Source of the DNA: Tachypleus tridentatus | Lineage: Eukaryota; Arthropoda; Merostomata; Xiphosura; Limulidae | NCBI RefSeq assembly: GCF_004210375.1 | Contig: NC_134825.1 | Span: 70,423,558-70,487,557 of the forward strand | Direction of reading: 5' to 3' | DNA: 64,000 nt | Shown: positions 43,302 through 55,900 of the stretch, in pieces | Numbering within the stretch: the first letter of the stretch is position 1 | Layout: the number at the start of each line of letters is the position of its first letter | Notes under the pieces: model-generated | Told to the model about the DNA's origin: nothing | The model's input: the letters and a program-made list of their open reading frames with translations, nothing else | The model's database searches: none | Position numbers and translations under genes: made by a program

Positions 43302-45624
43302 CAGTGGTACCTTGGTTCTCGCACTTAATCCGTTTCAGAAGGCTGTTCGAAAACCGAATCAATTTTTCCCATAAGAAATACTGTAAATTAAATTAATCCA
43401 TTACAGACCTTCAAAATTACGCATTGTAAAGCATTTTAAGTAAAAATATTGCTTATTTATACCTGTAAAATATTACATACATGTATAAAATCAACCACAA
43501 AAACTATAAACACAATAAAAACAATAAATGAAAATTTAACTGCACTTTACCTGTGCTGAGGAGAGCTGATGGCGTAAGTGAAAGGTAGTGAGGAACGTGG
43601 AGAGTTAGTATTGTTTGGAAGGGGAGTCACTTTCCATAAAAACGTCAGGTAACTCTCTTTCTGGGGTTCTTTCTCTTTTCTGTCTCTGTGCACCGCTACA
43701 ACCTGCTTGAGACTCACTGGACCTATTTCTCACTAAAAACTTGTCTAATGAGGTTTGTTTCTGCCTGCATTTTAAAATGTTTCTGAAGTAAGACATGGCA
43801 TTGTCATTGAAAAGGTTTATGCTGCAGTTTGCTACAACTTTGTCAGGGTAAAATTTTCCACAAAGCTTTGTAACTCTCCCTGTTTTCTACACACTAGGAA
43901 CATCCTCCCTTCCCTCCTCCTCATCTGAAGACACTTTCTCAGTTGCCTTCTGTTGCTGCTCCTTCTGAAGGTCTTGGAGTTCTTCCGTGGTGAGTTCAGT
44001 GTTGTTGTCTTCCACCAACTCCTCCACATCATCACCACTCACATTCAAGCCCATACACTTGCCTAGTGAGACAGTATCCTCGACAACAGACTCAGCCTCA
44101 AAACCTCCAAAGTCTCTATCTGCTACTGAGTCTGGCCACAATTTCTTCCAGGCTGAGTTCATGGTCCTCAAAGACACTTCCCTCCAGGCTTTGTCTATGA
44201 TCCTCAAGCAATGGAGGATATTAAAGTGATTTTTCCAGGACTCTCTGAGGCTTAACTCTGTCAGAGATCACTTCAAAGCACCTTTGAAACAGTGCTTTGG
44301 TGTAGAGCTTCTTAAAGTTCGATATAACCTGCTGGTCCATGGGCTGAATGAGTCGTATTAGGGGGCAAGAGCTTTATCGTAATGAGACTGTACTCCTCCA
44401 CCAATCCGTCCTCCAAGCCTGGTGGGTGAGCAGGTGCATTGTCCATCACAAGGGCCTTGAATGGCAACTATTTTTCCGTGAGGTAATTCTTTAAACTTGG
44501 GGCAAACACTTCATAGACCCACTCCATAAAAAAATGCCTGTCTACCCATACTTTACTATTAGCCCTCCACATGACATTTAGTTTACTTTTCAGGACATTA
44601 TTTTTCTTAAAACCCTCGGGTTCTCAGAATGGTACACAAGCAAAGGCTTAAGTTTTAAGTCCCCACTTGCATTATTACACAACAATAGAGTTAGCCTGTC
44701 CTTCATTGGCTTGTGTCCTAGCAGTGACTTCTCCTCCTTAGTGATGTAGGTCCTCTTTGGCATTTTCTTCCAAAAGAGGCTTGTCCCATCACAGTTGAAC
44801 ACTTGTTGGGAAAGAAAACCCTCAGCTTCTACATAGTCCTTAAATTCCCTAACAAATTTATCAGCAGCGCGTTTGTTAGAACTGGCACCCTCCCCATGTC
44901 TCACCACACTATATAGGCCACTTCTCTTCCAACGTTTTTCAAACCACACCTACTAGCCTTAAAGGCATCACTTGTATCAGCACTCGTTCCAGGGTTTTTT
45001 TTCCAGGAGGTCAGCATGCAACTGCTTTGCTTTCTCACAAATGCTATCACCAGCTGTTTTCGTTTACCCAAATCAACAACAATTTTTCTACCTCTTCCAT
45101 TATTTGTGATCTTTGTTTCGTAAGCACTGTCACTCCTTTTGCAACATCAGCTTCTTTGATTACCTCTTTATTTTTTAGTATGGTACAGACTGTAGACTTC
45201 GCCATACCAAACTGTGTAGCAAGTTCAGACACGCGAACACCACTCTCATAATTCGCTATGAGATCTTTTTTCACCTCTACTGTGGCTCTAACAACTTTTC
45301 TTTTTGGTTTGCTGTTTTCATTATCCTTCTTTGACCTCATGGTGGCTTATTTAATCAGAATATTTAAGAAAAAAAAGAAAAACGAGAACGTTCACAGCAG
45401 ATTTTAGCGTGGGTGTGGACTGAGCGACAGGTGCGGGTAAAATGTTTTGGGCAACCTTGGCGTGAGCCGAAAATGGTCAAAGGGTCGTTCGGGTTATTTC
45501 GGGGGTTCGGGCCACGACAGCTTAGTTCGGGAACCAAGTTGCTGTTCGACAACCGAGACATTTTTTTCTTAAACAATATGTTCGAATTGTTCGAGAAGGG
45601 AGTCGTTCTAGAACCGAGGTACTG
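43302..45624 (-). mobile_element. Tigger (pogo-type) DNA transposon, 2323 bp
   Basis: The left end starts CAGTGGTACCTTGGTTCTCG. The right end in reverse complement starts CAGTACCTCGGTTCTAGAAC, the same repeat with a 2-base gap. TA lies on both sides (43300-43301 and 45625-45626). A minus-strand TIGD1-like transposase occupies most of it. It is complete in length but internally broken. Confidence 0.92.
43600..45340 (-). pseudogene. Tigger transposase (TIGD1-like), frameshifted
   Basis: Begins at ATG 45340 with basic KKDNENSKPKRKVVRATVEV and a helix-turn-helix (GVRVSELATQFGMAKSTVCT). Then comes the CENP-B-type DNA-binding part (EKAKQLHADLLE, SGLYSVVRHGEGASSNKRAA). The DDE domain shows VFNCDGTSLFWKKMPKRTY (first Asp), LVMDNAPAHPPGLED (second Asp) and LPPNTTHS, followed by a shift into the MDQQVI-type segment (third acid). 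The tail gives KAWREVSLRTMNSAWKKLWP and SYFRNILKCRQKQTSLDKFL. Frame changes lie near 45050, 45000, 44955, 44590, 44490, 44350 and 43885. Host relatives of this family include TIGD and CENP-B proteins; this copy is an ordinary dead transposon. Confidence 0.92.
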
Positions 45625-45626
45625 TA

Positions 45627-48600
45627 CATATAATTTGGGTGAATTACTGCTCCTTTAAATAATAATAAAAGAGGGAAGAGAAAACGTAATATAATTAAGA
45701 AAGTATATTATTTATAAAAAAAATAATAAAAGTGCTGAATAAACACAATTTTAAACTAATTTTAAGTTTAAAAATAACGGACACTCGCTTGTCTTCATGT
45801 AGTGCTCAAAAGTAAACAGACGATTTATTCGATTAATCTTTATGATAAGAACACACTATTCTACTTGATAAAAGGTTTAAATCCGAACTTGTGTGAAAGT
45901 CCGTATTCAAGTAAATACACCGTGTCTGTTAAGTTTCAGAAGAAAACAGTTTGTATACGAATTATTAATAATATACGCCATCTTACATTGATCCTACAAG
46001 AGTAAATTCATGATTTTTCTGTGAAAGATTTTTTATGACAGGTAATATTCACGGATATTAAAAAACAAAAAAATTGGTTATCGGGCATTTCAAGAAAGCA
46101 AAAAATCATGTATACTCTAAAAACTTAAGCAACAAAGAATATGAAACAACGAAAATCACCACATTAGATAAGTTTGTAGCACTCATACGTCTCTTTGTGG
46201 TTGTAAGAAACTATTTATTTACATATACTGACATGACTTTACATTTTCAACGTACTAATAAATAAGAAGGCCATTTCCATTAAATGTTTATCAACTAAGC
46301 ATACACAATTGTTTCATATGAAAAACCTTTAAAAGCAACATTTCACCTCCAAAATCATGCATCAATTCTTAGGTACTTAAATGCATCATAAAAGTATACA
46401 ACAAAACTTTTAATTTTCAGAGTAGGAAACTGGCTACAAAATACTCCACGTACTCTGTAGTCACAGAACTGTGTGCGCGCGCGCAAAGGTGGGTTGGTGG
46501 GGTGTTAATTGTAGAAGTAAAGGTTGAGTTGTATAGAATTACATTTTTTCCCACTGCGAAAAATAAAGTTTTTGTATTTACCTAGAAAATCTGGTATATC
46601 AATCAAATGTCCTTTTTCAACATTTGGTATGCCATTCTATGTGATAAACTTCTAAATTTGGTATATCAATCAAGCGTTCAATTTCACATTTGTTATTTTA
46701 TGTAATAAACTTCAAAAGATTATATATTTCTAAACACTTTTTCCTCCTGAGGAAGTACCGAAAACAATAAATCTGTTTACCAAATGTACACAAACGAACA
46801 TACATAGTTTCTTACTGACCCTAAAAACACTGATCTGATTTCATTTATTTTACAAAGAAACTACAAAATATGCGATTAAAGATACAGTAGACTTTTAAAT
46901 TATTTTTTTCACATCTGAAATTTCTTTAACTTTTCAGAAACTGGTGAGACCAGTTAGTAAAATAGTCACTGTGTTTATATTGAATACTTTTCTACCAGTA
47001 AATAAAACAATAACAATGTAAAACTGAAACTTTTACACGTTCTTCGTTCACAAACTTAAATTGTTCAAAACTATCAACATACAAGTATAAAAATTACAAA
47101 TGCATTTAGCTGTTTCAACCAAGTCCAGTTCCTATTTATTTATTACTAAAACACATTTCACAGACCAATCTGTAAACAATCAAAACATATGTGGACACTG
47201 TACTTCAATTATTACAGAAACTGAATAACTTCAAGACAATGGTAACATACTGAAGGTAACAGAAATGTAACATTCACACCACCACAATGTGTTTACACTT
47301 CATTTTGTACCTTATTGACCAAAGTTTGAGTCTATAACCATGTAGCGTTTACATACTGACTAACATATTTTGATCATTACAGAATACTGAAAGTATCCAG
47401 ATTATGAACTTGTGTTAATTTTCAGTTCTCTGCCCTTAATATCAGACATGTCCAGATAAATTAACATTTCGACTTTCACTTGTTGTAGTTACCATATGTA
47501 GACAATTCTTAAAACTTAATTAACTGTTACAATACCAAAAACAACTGTCTATCCACATTTTTATCTGTTCTTCTACAGGGCAACAGAAACAATGGTAAAC
47601 ATGACATAAAAAAAATTTTAATCTTTACATAAGTAGAAAAATATGAACAATTTTAATTTACTTTCTCAAGCACAGACTTACATGATGAAAACACAGAAAA
47701 CGGTGAAGGTAGATACTTACATAACATCTAGAACTTTCCACTTCAAGACCAAACATTGTTTAAAATAGTCTATTCAAAATTCGAAAAGACAATCATAATA
47801 TTATTAAAAAATATCTACCTGGAATTTCAGAGAAAGAAGTTTGTCCAAAAGTGAGTGGAGGAATCTCCTCCATGATGTAAAAATAGATTAAAAATCAATC
47901 TAAAAGCCATTAAAACATTTAAAATTTGAACATTTTAACAAAAGAAAGTCTTGGCAGGTAGGGTCTTAGTGGGCTCTCGATTGTAAAACAATAAAGACAA
48001 ATTTTATAACATGTATATGTTATGGTAGTTGCATGTGTGTTGCAAATGGTTTTTTTTCCTTTGCTATTGAGAAAGGAGGAGAATTATATTATAAAATCCA
48101 ACTTTAAAAGGTTTCTTGCCTGATGATGACATATAAAACTGATTTCTTTTTCATTGAAAATCTCATTATAAAAATACATAAATTATTAATTTCATTCATT
48201 CATTCTTTGAACACAAAGAGCCTACTGAGAGTTGAAAACCGATATCAAATTAAGTTGACTTTAGTAATTTGGGCTCAATGCTAAAACAAATTATAAGATG
48301 ACTTCCAGATCAGAACATTCACACCATTAAGGAGTAACTTATAAACCCTTTCACACAGTGTGAATTAAAACATTTTAATTTCCAGTAACAATGCTAGTTG
48401 TGTTTTATAACCTGTGTATTTCAGACTGGCTAACATTGTTTGCCAGGTTTCAAACATACAAAACCATACTACCAATGGAATGACCACTGGACAAATCGTT
48501 TCTAACTTGACATTTGCAGATGTTATCTAAACACTGAAGAAGTTTGATGAATTGACAACAAATAAAAACATTACATCTAAAACGTATTTAGAAATGTCCC

Positions 48601-51147
48601 TTTAAGCAGTGATATGTTGCTTATAAGCTAAAAAAAAAACACCTCAAAATAAGAGGATTTCAGCATATTTAATTACAAGTATCATTAGGTTTTTCCTGCT
48701 TCATAGTATTATAACAAGTATAGGAGCAATGGAAAATGTCACATATTCTTTTTAAATTTCCAAGTTTATATTATTTGTTTTAGCTTAACTTTCATTTCAT
48801 TATACAGTACACATAGCTTTTTCTTTTAGTTATTTGATTTTTACTGGGGAAGGTTGTGTTTTTCATCTCAAACTCAATGCTTCTTTGCACAACATACGCA
48901 TGATAGATATGTTTTTATATTATTTACAGTGCAGTAAATACACATACAGAAGAAAAAATTGCAAGTTTCAGTAGTCAATGAAGATGTACTGTAACATAAC
49001 CAGTCACATTCAAGTAGTCAACTCTCAGTAGACTAAATACATCCAATAACTGTTCTTGTTTGACATCAGGAACCAAACTGTACCCGGTTGAGTACATATT
49101 TTCAAAGATATAAAATGTCTTATTTTAAAACCTAGACTAGGATATCACTAGGTTGTAATGACATTATGTACAAAGCAACAGGAATCTTGCTTTCAGGTAA
49201 GGTGAAAAAACTGTACAAGGGGTTTGTGAACAATAACGATGCTGTGTAGGTTGTGTTATGATGATAACTGGTGTTCTGCAAGAGGGACAGAAAGACTGGA
49301 TGGTCCATTGGATGCTTCTCCATCTGTAGTACAAGTAATAATAATCAATGATGTTGAAATTTATTTAAAACAAACCAAAAAAATTTACAAAATTATATCG
49401 AAAATAAAAGCAAAGTTAATATGATTAACAATGAAAAATGACTCAAACTTGTGGTGGTATTTAGAATATTCTAGAAAAATTAACTAACTAGCACCCCTGC
49501 ACAAAAAGTATACAACAATTAGCAATAAGAAAATTAAAATTTAATAGGGTTGATTGATCTAATGAAAAACTAAAGAATCCCCCCAAATACTGAAGCAAAA
49601 CCAAATGTGTTTTGCTATATGTGCATTACATAATTTATATCACATTTCTAATCTTATACTTTGATAAGTCACGTAGCTAATATATTAACAGATCTACCTG
49701 AAACATTTTCTTTTTGTTATGTACACATACATAAAAAAACTGCTATATGTTACTTCAAACCCTGAAGTGTGAACTATTACAATTCTGAAAAACTGTGGGC
49801 AATACTCCGGCTTTTATATATAGTGAAACTAGTAAGAAAAAAGTGATAATTAAGGTCTGTTTTGGCTTTGTTTCACTCACAGATGTTATGAAAAATACTG
49901 CTCTGTTTGCATTAATTATTTCTATGAAAAATTAACGTTCACTTTATTTGAGCATAATAACTTAACATGCCACATCACAAAATGTGTAGAACAGTGGTTG
50001 AAACAAATAACATCTAATATCTGTCTTGGGAAAAAACCTTAATCTGAATTTAAATAAACTGCCTTAAGATGTTTTGAAATGCTGCTAGATTAACACAAGT
50101 TTGTTTCTAAAGCTTCATTATGTATGTAGTTTCTTGGTAAGAGAAATGGTCTATTTTACCAAGAGTTTGTGTCAAGTGTTCACACCACTAGAGTATAAAA
50201 ACCATTATGACATCTATTGTGAATATGAACTCAATAAAAGAGAGAAATAAAAATAACTCTGTAACACTAATCGGTTTGCAGTAGCCCATCATTCCAGAGA
50301 AAGACATACAATATAATGTAATAATACTATAATTCAATTGATCAAAGCCACACAAGTAAAAGATGTCTTCTAATTCGTAACATACTCAGACTACCTATCA
50401 CAAAAAATAGCAAAACCTGGATTCTACTCTTGAAAGTACTCAAACAGCTTGTTCAACTCCTAATAGAAAAAACTCAATAAGAGTGGAATGTACACCAGCT
50501 TTTCTACCAAGATGACCAAGGACCAAGTCACACCACTGCCCTCTTCAGGAAATCCTGAGAAGAACTGTTTCTGCTACAAGCTGTTAAAGACATTGACTGA
50601 TAACTGATCTCCACAACAGTAATGTAATTAATGTTGTTCATATCATTCAACTGATATCTTTTAAAACCTGAGCTTAAGAGCTGCTCACTAACTGATTGGG
50701 GTAGTTTGTATTGAAGTGATCTTTCAGAAACCTTAAACATTCTATAACACTATGTCAATCAGGCCTAACAAACATAAATAGTACAATCCACTTTAAGCAA
50801 CAAATGTTTAACCTCTGTGTTATGAAAAACCATTGCCAGTCAGAGTGACCTATTACTAATTGCCTTATCAATACCAATACAAAATGAAACTGACATTTAT
50901 TCACTTTTATATTTTAATAAATCAATAACATGCTCAGTCAAGTTGACAAACCCTGTATCTGTGACTATGCATACTCATCTTTACTATAATTCTGAATGTA
51001 CTGTGTGTCTAGACAAAATTTGGCAAGCGAGCTTTTATCTGGTCATCCCATGAGTAATGTCCAAAAATTTAATACAGAAAAGTACATTATCACTTCTCTC
51101 ATTGTAGAAGGCTTTAATGACTAAAATATGTAGTAGGATGTATATCA
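45627..51147. other. No recognisable feature in 5.5 kb
   Basis: AT-rich sequence, a short (GC)n run near 46474, no coding-like frame beyond chance and no SINE or transposon copy that I can match. It lies downstream of the ARID4-like gene (minus strand) and could be partly intergenic. Confidence 0.4.
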
Positions 51148-52248
51148 AAATGTTCAGACAAATAAAGAAAACTAACTCAACTCCACTTTTTCAGATCATT
51201 AATCAAATAAACCCTTATGAGGATGGATGTGTCTGAGGAGCACATTAGACATATAATGCTTTATGAGTTTAAAAAGGGCAATAGTGAAGCAGAAACTACA
51301 TGAAACGTTCAAGGTGTTTATGGTGTGGAGTCTCTCAATAAAAGAAAATGTCTAAGGTGGTTTCAGAAGTTCGAATCAGGTGACTACAGCTTAAGTAATG
51401 AGTCACATTCAGGTTGTCCTGTTGAGTTTAATGATGACTTGCTGCGAGCTGCACTTGATGAAGATTGTGCTGTAACAACTGAAGAACTGGCACAAAAGCT
51501 AATTCAACTCATTCAACAGTTCCCCATCATCTGCAACAGCTTGGAAAGGTGTCAAAACTTGGAAAATGGGTCCCCCATAATTTGACAGCATCCATCCTAG
51601 GAGCAAGAGTGAACATTTGCACTTCTCTGCACTCTTGTGAACACAAGTCACCTTTTTTGGACAGGATAGTGACTGGAGATGAAATGTGGATATTTCATAA
51701 AAATGTTAAGTGCTACAAACAATGGCTCAGTGCAGGTAAACTGGCTAAAGTACAGCCCAAAATGGACCTCCACCCAGGGAAAGTCTTGTTAAGCATTTGA
51801 TGTAGTTTTGTTGGTGTAATCCACTTTGAGTTGCTGCCACTCAATGTAATGATTACATCAGATTTCTGCTTTGATCAATCGTAAAGGTGTTGTGTTACAC
51901 CAAGATAATGCACAGCCCCATACAGCAAGAATCACATCTGCAAAGATTAAAAGAGCTAAACTGGAAAAAAACTTCCACATCCTCCTTACCCTCCAGACCT
52001 TGCCCCATCTGATTATTGTCTATTTCGAAGTTTGCAGAACTATCTTGATGGAAAGAGCTCAGAACACACGAGAATGTCAAAAACTACCCTCTCTACATTC
52101 TTTTCCTCCAAACCCCAAGAATTTTATAAAAGTGGCATTCAGAAGATTGTAAATCATTGGCAGGAAGTAATTAATAATAATGGAACATGCATTATTGATT
52201 AAATAACATTAAAAGCATTTGAAATCCTTTCCCTTTTTCTGAACCTAA
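51148..52248 (+). mobile_element. mariner-family transposon
   Basis: A mariner transposase frame (51217-52150) lies between a left end near TGTTCAGACAAATAAAGAA and a right end whose reverse complement is TTAGGTTCAGAAAAAGGGAA. The inverted repeat is weak and its exact bounds are uncertain. Confidence 0.7.
51217..52151 (+). pseudogene. mariner transposase, several stops
   Basis: From ATG 51217: MRMDVSEEHIRHIMLYEFKK, then a stop at 51300, then NKRKCLRWFQKFESGDYSL and SGCPVEFNDDLLRAALDED (helix-turn-helix part). In a second frame: VTGDEMWIFHKNVK (first catalytic Asp), HPGKVLLSI and HFELLPLN. In a third: LHQDNAQPHTAR (second Asp). In the next: YPPDLAPSDYCLFRSLQNYL, which supplies the third Asp expected of the DD34D mariner group. 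Breaks near 51300, 51510, 51798, 51880 and 52000. Length of about 310 codons is near the family's usual 345. Confidence 0.9.
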
Positions 52249-52932
52249 AATCAGACATTATTAAGAGATGACCTGATAGTAAACATTACAAGTCTGTTAC
52301 AAGTATGATATTTGTAATAAGGTAATTTTACTAAATATTCTTCTTCTGTGCATTTCTGAAGCTTTTACTGAACCATTCATGCTAAAAATGCTTATTTTCA
52401 TTTCATTTCATTTGTATAACCTATATGACCTCTAAATGAATATCAAAAGTTTTCTCTACATCTGTTCCTTTTAATTTTATGGTTCGATTGCTATAATACT
52501 CTCAGTCATAAGAATAAAATATTACCAAATAACTATAATTTATCAATCTTTCAAACAAGTTTAAGAAAATCATTTAGCATTAGGAACACCAAAATAAGAC
52601 ACCCACTTACTAAGAAATTCTGTTGATTTCATTTACATAAACCACCAGTCAGAGAAAATTCTTTTTTTCCTTCTAGATTATAAACAAGTCCACCAGTTAT
52701 ACAAAAATTGACTAGACAAATGATCCTGAAAGTAGGTGGAGAGGACAAATTTTATCTGCAGCTTACAAACATCTACTTAAACCAGCTTCTAAAACAGTCC
52801 CTGCTCAAAATTTAATGCTTAATGAAAATGCTGCATATCTAGGTTAAAAATCTATAAAAAATTTCTCTACTTTCCACATGTTATTTATTAAAATTAAAAA
52901 GTTATCACATTATTATTCAATTGTGCAAATTC
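52249..52932 (-). other. Probable 3' UTR and downstream flank of the ARID4-like gene
   Basis: AT-rich. A possible polyadenylation hexamer (AATAAA on the minus strand) lies at 52883-52888, about 45 bases past the stop. Others occur further on, so the real end of the transcript is undetermined. Confidence 0.35.
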
Positions 52933-55900
52933 TCAAATACCAGCTTCTTTTTCCTTCTTCTTAGCTTTCTTCCTACGCCTGTCAATCAAAGCTACTTCAG
53001 CTTTCAGGGCCATATATGTTTTTTTAAGTTCAGACAACTTTTCCTGCAAGATTGCAATTCGTTCATCAGCATCCTTGTAGTCATCTAAAAACAAAAACAC
53101 AACAAACACAGTTAACCAGTTAAATTGGTTATGGTTTGTAAAAAGAGACTTCAGATTCAGTTTATTTGAACCTGATAAGTCTAAAAAAATGCAAATTACA
53201 TTTTACAGGGTTGTGCAAATAATTCATTACAATTCTTGACATTATATTAAATGAGGGAGAATTTAAATGCACCTCTTTCTCTAATATTTTAGAGAATAAA
53301 TTGACATTACTTCATAAACAAAATCATATGATGGATTAAGTAATCAAACAGAAGTTTCAGTTAGCTAACCCTACTTTTGTATAGGTCTCTTTCACTGCCA
53401 TTACCTTTCCATTACTTCACTGCAGATAGAGCAACAACTTTACATCTTACTCACCAAGTGGTACACAGAAGTTAAACCTTGGTGTCCAATGAGACCGAGA
53501 TGTATCACAGCTAGGGGATGAATTGCTGACAGCATTACTTTTTACATGCTTTATTGATAAACTGGTAGACTTGGAGTCTTCTGAAATAACAAAATACACA
53601 GCTTGACTTAATAATGAGTTATTACACCTAAAAATGTTGACTTTATAGTCTACAATTTGCAAAATTATGCAAGTTGACTTTTAATTACAGGTTATGAATA
53701 ATTTTACAACAAATATTTTGTGTTCTTTACAAATCATCTTTTACAATGATTAGGACTTCACATCCAATATTAATAGGTAATCTGTTCTGCACATTTCACT
53801 TGTAATGTATACAGCTCAGGATAAATCCTATAGAACTGTCACTTTTTGTTTGTCACTGAAAACTTTACAAAGGTTTTTGAAATGAACTACGACTATTAAG
53901 AAGTAACTCTTCTTTTCAGTACTGCACATGCACCTTTAACCAGTCTGTACATTTAATATTCAAAATCCACTAGAAGGCAAGTGTAACTTCTCAGGTAATA
54001 TATATACCTTATAATGAACTGTGTATTTTGGTTACACACACACATAATTCATATACATATTACCCAAAATATTACTTTCCTTCCAGTGAGTAAGCACACA
54101 GATATCAGAACATTATAACTGTTGATCTCATCAAATTAACATTGCTTTGCAGTTTGGTGAAATAACAAACATGAAACAAAATGTCTTAAAATATTATCTA
54201 TATTCTGAACAAGCATAAAGAATTGAATTATGAATCACAAGCATCTGTTTTACAAGTAAGCAGCTAATGCCTACAAAATATACAATTTCATGTGTCACAA
54301 TGTGTAACATTGAACAAACATGAAACAAAATGTCTTAAAATATTATCTATATTCTGAACAAGCATAAAGAATTGAATTATGAATCACAAGCATCTGTTTT
54401 ACAAGTAAGCAGCTAATGCCTACAAAATATATAATTTCATGTGTCACAATGTGTAACATTGAAAATGAAAAGGAGCAAATTAATTTTATCCAGTTCCATG
54501 AGACTTGTCTTCACTGATCATACCCAATTTCCTAATACATATATAACTCCCATATTCTTAAAACAGTAACCCTGTAAAACATGCATGTTGTTTTATCTGT
54601 TAGTTAACATACAAAATTTTTAATCCATAATTACAACCTTTTCAGGCTAGACAGCTATTGTATTTCATGCACTGAGAATTATCAGTTACTGATCTGAGAC
54701 TATTCAACTCAATCAGCTGGTATAACTCATGTCAATTTCTAAGTGTTGAGATCAGGATGGTACCAATAACCAAAGAGTATGAACAATGAGGTTCATAGAG
54801 ACAGGAAGAGTATGGATACTGAGCCATAAAAAATGCTTCACTAAACCTTTCACAGAATTGAAGTTCTCAACTCATGCTTTTGTTTAATGAATAGTATAAA
54901 TAAGCATTTCTTAATAACTTCTTATCATAAATTGTACTACATACATATATAGACACCTAGACACACACGTATCCATTTATTTAGACAATTTGTGACATAA
55001 ACAAGTCAGTCCAAACCCATGAGACAAACACAGTTTTGTTTGTACAAAGAAACTACTTGAAATTTCTATCATATGATTAACTTAACAAATTCTATACACT
55101 TCTCCTTCCTGTCAGATTTTAAGTACAGTTTTTCAACTGCTCATTCTTCAAGTTTTTAAACAAAACTGTAATCACTTCTATCTAATTGTTAATAATATGA
55201 AGATGAAGGTAGGTTTTTGTTGAAACTTACTACTACAACAAATATTGCAACAACCAGACAATAATATTTCCCATACATATTTTTTTGCTAAGTAAAATGT
55301 TTATCTTACCTTTGGGTATTTTAAGAGAATGTTTTCCTTTGTTATGTTTATGTGCCTTTTTCCTGTACTTCCTAGAAGGATACTCCCATGTAGCATCAGA
55401 GTTGGACCAGCTGTGTTTACCTGTTGAACCTGATGCACCAGCCGTAACAATTCCATTGTTAGTGCACATGGTTGAAAACGTGCTGTCATCTTGAGAATAA
55501 GAATCTTCACATTCCAGGACGACAGACGCCTTTGTTTCACCAGTAGATTCTGTCTCGGTCGATGTACAAACACTCTCAATAGAAGAGCCATACTGTTCAT
55601 AAGCTGGAGAGTTAGAGGCCACAGATTCTAAAGTTTCAGGAGTGGTTGGAGGTGTATTTTCTAACACAGTGTAAGCATCAGGTTTATTCTGACTTTCACT
55701 ATTCATCAAAGACAGGTGTGATGAAAATTCAACCAAAGATGAAAAAAGAGAATCTGCATTAGTGTGTGAAATTTTGTTCATCTGTTCATTTGTCTCTGTA
55801 TCCACAGATGAGGAAGCTTCCAAACGAAGGTCTTGATCACAGTCTACATGAAAAGATTCTCCATTACTGGGACTACTGGGAATATTTTCTTCACAAAGTA

